Assembly (NCBI GenBank): GCA_045614365.1
Contig: JAZLCV010000128.1
Coordinates: forward strand, 1-15,043
DNA: 15,043 nucleotides
From: SIG480 sp045614365
GTDB taxonomy: Bacteria; Bacillota; Clostridia; Oscillospirales; JAAYXM01
Direction of reading: 5' to 3'
In this document: positions 13,195-15,043 of the stretch, in pieces
Position numbering within the stretch: position 1 is the stretch's first letter
Layout of the letters: each line of letters begins with the position of its first letter
Program-made: the position numbers and the translations under genes
Notes under the pieces: model-generated
Seen by the model: only the letters and a program-made list of their open reading frames with translations
The model's database searches: none
Told to the model about the DNA's origin: nothing

Positions 13195-13772
13195 AAAAAC
13201 TTTTTGTTTCACTCCCGATATTCCTGACGTTCACTCTTCTCGCTGCATGCTCCTCCGACGCAGGCGGAGCCGATGCGATTACGAAAGCTATGCGCGACAC
13301 CGTTTCTGCAAGCTACCGCACAGATATCACAGCACACTTTCCTTCGCGCGAGGTAAGCTTTATCCTTGACTATACATACAACCGCGAGAGTGACGACCGC
13401 GCGTGTGTTGTGTCTCCGGACGAAATTTCCGGAATGTGCTTTACCGTAATCGGCGAGCGCTCAACGATAAGCTTCGACGGTGCAAACCTTGAACTGGGAA
13501 GACTTAACGAGGATAATCTCTCCCCTCTTTCCACCGTACCGGTTCTTATGAAGCATTGGACGGGCGGAAATATAAGCGAACAGTCAGACGCAAAAATATT
13601 TGACCGTGATGCGTACCTTATAATCTCACGAAACAGTGGAGAAAACTCTGCAATTGAGGTTCGTTCGTGGTTTTCTAAAGATGATTTACTCCCTCTGTAT
13701 GCGGAAATTTTCTCCGACGGAGACCGCGTCATACAGTGCAAATTTGAAAGGGCTGAACATAAGCTGGAATGA
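13191..13772 (+). CDS. Lipoprotein with LolA-like fold, YdcC/GerS-like
   Basis: A 193-residue predicted lipoprotein on the outer face of the membrane. Seen: a signal peptide MKKLFVSLPIFLTFTL followed by the lipobox LAAC with Cys20 as lipidation site, then a mainly beta C-terminal body with alternating strands, an NISEQ segment and a closing WFSKDDLLPLYAEIFSDG and VIQCKFE that resemble LolA-type lipoproteins. The start is TTG, sharing TTGA with the nnrD stop, with AAGG at 13179-13182; an open frame upstream inside nnrD lacks a signal and is not coding. Context: B. subtilis ydcC and C. difficile gerS, both LolA-like lipoproteins, lie directly before an alanine racemase gene, as here (ATGA overlap). 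Specific family membership is inferred from position and pattern. Confidence 0.8.
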   Translation: MKKLFVSLPIFLTFTLLAACSSDAGGADAITKAMRDTVSASYRTDITAHFPSREVSFILDYTYNRESDDRACVVSPDEISGMCFTVIGERSTISFDGANLELGRLNEDNLSPLSTVPVLMKHWTGGNISEQSDAKIFDRDAYLIISRNSGENSAIEVRSWFSKDDLLPLYAEIFSDGDRVIQCKFERAEHKLE

Positions 13773-14914
13773 AAAACACAATGAAAAGAGCGGAAGCGGT
13801 TATCAATTTATCCCACATTGAGCACAACTTCCGCGAAATCAAAAAATTTACGGACAACAAAAAAATAATTTGTGTAATAAAAGCAGATGCTTACGGACAT
13901 GGTGCCACAGTGCTTGGAAAGCTTTACGAAAAGCTCGGTGCTGATATTCTTGCTGTTGCCTGCTTTGATGAAGCACTGCAGCTCAGAACTGCCGGTATAC
14001 GCACCCCTGTTCTGATTCTCGGCACCACTCCGCCGGAGCTTGCCGGAACGCTTTCTGATAATAACATCATCCAGACCGTACCAAGTCTTGAATACGCACA
14101 CCGGCTTAATTCCGAGCTTCAAAAAGGAAACAAGAAGATTTCCGTACACATAAAGCTTGATACGGGGATGACGCGTCTCGGCGTATATGCGCACAAAGCA
14201 TACATCGAAGATGCCGTGGATGAGGTGGAGAAAATCACCAAGCTTGAATTTATTTCTCCGAACGGAATCTTCACTCATTTTTCCGAAGCGGAAATCGAAG
14301 ATACCACGTTTACCGAAGAACAGCTTTCCTGTTTTCTCGGCGTGATTGACATTCTGGAAAAACGCGGAAAAACATTTGAATTTTGCCATTGCGCAAACAG
14401 CGCAGGTGTGGTAAACTATAATAAAGCACATCTCTCGTGTGTCCGCCCGGGACTTATCCTGTACGGTCTTTCTCCCACCGGAAAACCTGTACCGGGACTT
14501 GACCTGCGCCCGGCAATGACGTTCAGGAGCCGTATCGCCGACATCCGCAACATAAAAAAAGGCGATGCGATCAGCTATAACCGTCGCTTCACAGCGCCAC
14601 GGGATATGAAAATTGCAGTTGTTTCCTGCGGATACGGTGACGGACTTCACCGTGCTCTTTCCGGAAAAGCCTGCTGTCTCATCAACGGAAAGCGTGCGCC
14701 GTTGCTCGGTAATATCTGTATGGATCTTTTTCTCGCAGATGTCAGCCGGATTCCGGACGTTGCGCCGTTTGACGAGGTTGTTATCTTCGGAGCTCAGAAC
14801 GGCGAATATATCTCTCCGGATGAGCTCGCCGATCTTTCCGGCACCATCTCTTATGAGCTTCTTACCTCTGTTTCAAAAAGAGTTGTAAGAACATACATAA
14901 CAGATCCGGCATAA
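13769..14914 (+). CDS. alr: Alanine racemase
   Basis: This PLP-dependent enzyme converts L-alanine to D-alanine for peptidoglycan. The 381 residues are of normal length. Seen: the PLP lysine Lys38 in VIKADAYGHGA, the barrel loop HIKLDTGMTRLG (127-138), CANSAG (208-213) and VRPGLILYG (225-233) around the cofactor phosphate and Arg226, the catalytic Tyr270 in ISYNRRF on the second domain, and GNICMDLF (314-321) with Met318 and Asp319 at the partner active site. The start is an ATG overlapping the lipoprotein stop (ATGA); another ATG four codons on (13781) has a GGAATGA just upstream and could be used instead. It is the last gene recognised in the window; no clear terminator is visible after it. 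Confidence 0.97.
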   Translation: MKNTMKRAEAVINLSHIEHNFREIKKFTDNKKIICVIKADAYGHGATVLGKLYEKLGADILAVACFDEALQLRTAGIRTPVLILGTTPPELAGTLSDNNIIQTVPSLEYAHRLNSELQKGNKKISVHIKLDTGMTRLGVYAHKAYIEDAVDEVEKITKLEFISPNGIFTHFSEAEIEDTTFTEEQLSCFLGVIDILEKRGKTFEFCHCANSAGVVNYNKAHLSCVRPGLILYGLSPTGKPVPGLDLRPAMTFRSRIADIRNIKKGDAISYNRRFTAPRDMKIAVVSCGYGDGLHRALSGKACCLINGKRAPLLGNICMDLFLADVSRIPDVAPFDEVVIFGAQNGEYISPDELADLSGTISYELLTSVSKRVVRTYITDPA

Positions 14915-15043
14915 TATGAAACGGAGAGCAGCTGAGAATTTTTAGAAATTTTCGCAAGGCTGATTAAAATATGCGCGCCTGTGGAAAAATATAGTTGTCG
15001 AAATAAATTTTTGGCTACTACATTACCTGCGGAGCGTGAATTT

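Noticed and set aside
13808..14650. A 280-codon open frame on the minus strand
   Set aside because: It lies wholly within alanine racemase, encodes a cysteine- and basic-rich sequence with no domain, and has no ribosome site.
14915..15043. Terminator, promoter or a following mazEF-like gene after alr
   Set aside because: Only a weak AT-rich symmetry (near 14936-14952) and short frames are present; no -35/-10 pair or ribosome site convinced me.

Overview
The window reads as a chromosomal stretch from an anaerobic, low-to-mid GC Clostridia-type Firmicute, probably an uncultured gut relative of the Oscillospiraceae/Ruminococcaceae. The reasons are strong AGGAGG-type ribosome sites, frequent TTG starts (three of the genes below), extended -10 promoters with 17-base spacers, dense short-gap operons, and the gene content (YitT, YibE/F, PfoR-type EIIC, and an NnrD, lipoprotein, alanine racemase cluster). 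The taxonomic call is an inference from gene families; no rRNA is present. I see no tRNA, CRISPR array, insertion sequence, phage gene or plasmid origin.

Layout. 20-1153 (minus) is nagA, divergent from a plus-strand run: yitT-like membrane protein, an ABC ATPase without a permease, a dCMP deaminase-like enzyme, then (from its own candidate promoter) a 52-residue membrane protein, endonuclease III (nth) and a HAD phosphatase, closed by a hairpin at about 4962. Next is the most unusual unit: a phosphoglucosamine mutase carrying an XRE-type helix-turn-helix domain at its N-terminus (5190-6812), translationally coupled to a left-handed beta-helix acyltransferase-like protein (6805-7467). A well-formed extended -10 promoter lies upstream, with DNA dyads beside and overlapping its -35 box. 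A strong terminator at 7518 ends the unit.

7685-9315 is a two-gene operon of amidohydrolase-fold proteins. The first keeps all the metal-ligand positions and the second has lost every one, so they look like an enzyme and pseudoenzyme pair. A bidirectional terminator separates them from a convergent YibE/F membrane protein (minus). That gene is divergent from a PfoR-like EIIC permease; their promoters carry the same 11-base extended -10 sequence, which occurs a third time before the next operon. That operon is a SLOG-fold (DUF1273-like) protein, stand-alone NAD(P)H-hydrate dehydratase (nnrD), a LolA/GerS-like lipoprotein (TTGA overlap) and alanine racemase (ATGA overlap). The last 129 bases hold nothing I can identify.

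Common thread. Several genes touch amino sugars and wall precursors: nagA makes GlcN-6-P, the mutase converts GlcN-6-P to GlcN-1-P, the beta-helix protein may acetylate it, and alanine racemase supplies D-Ala. The fused DNA-binding domain suggests a mutase that may regulate its own operon; this is the main candidate for an undescribed system here, and it is a hypothesis.
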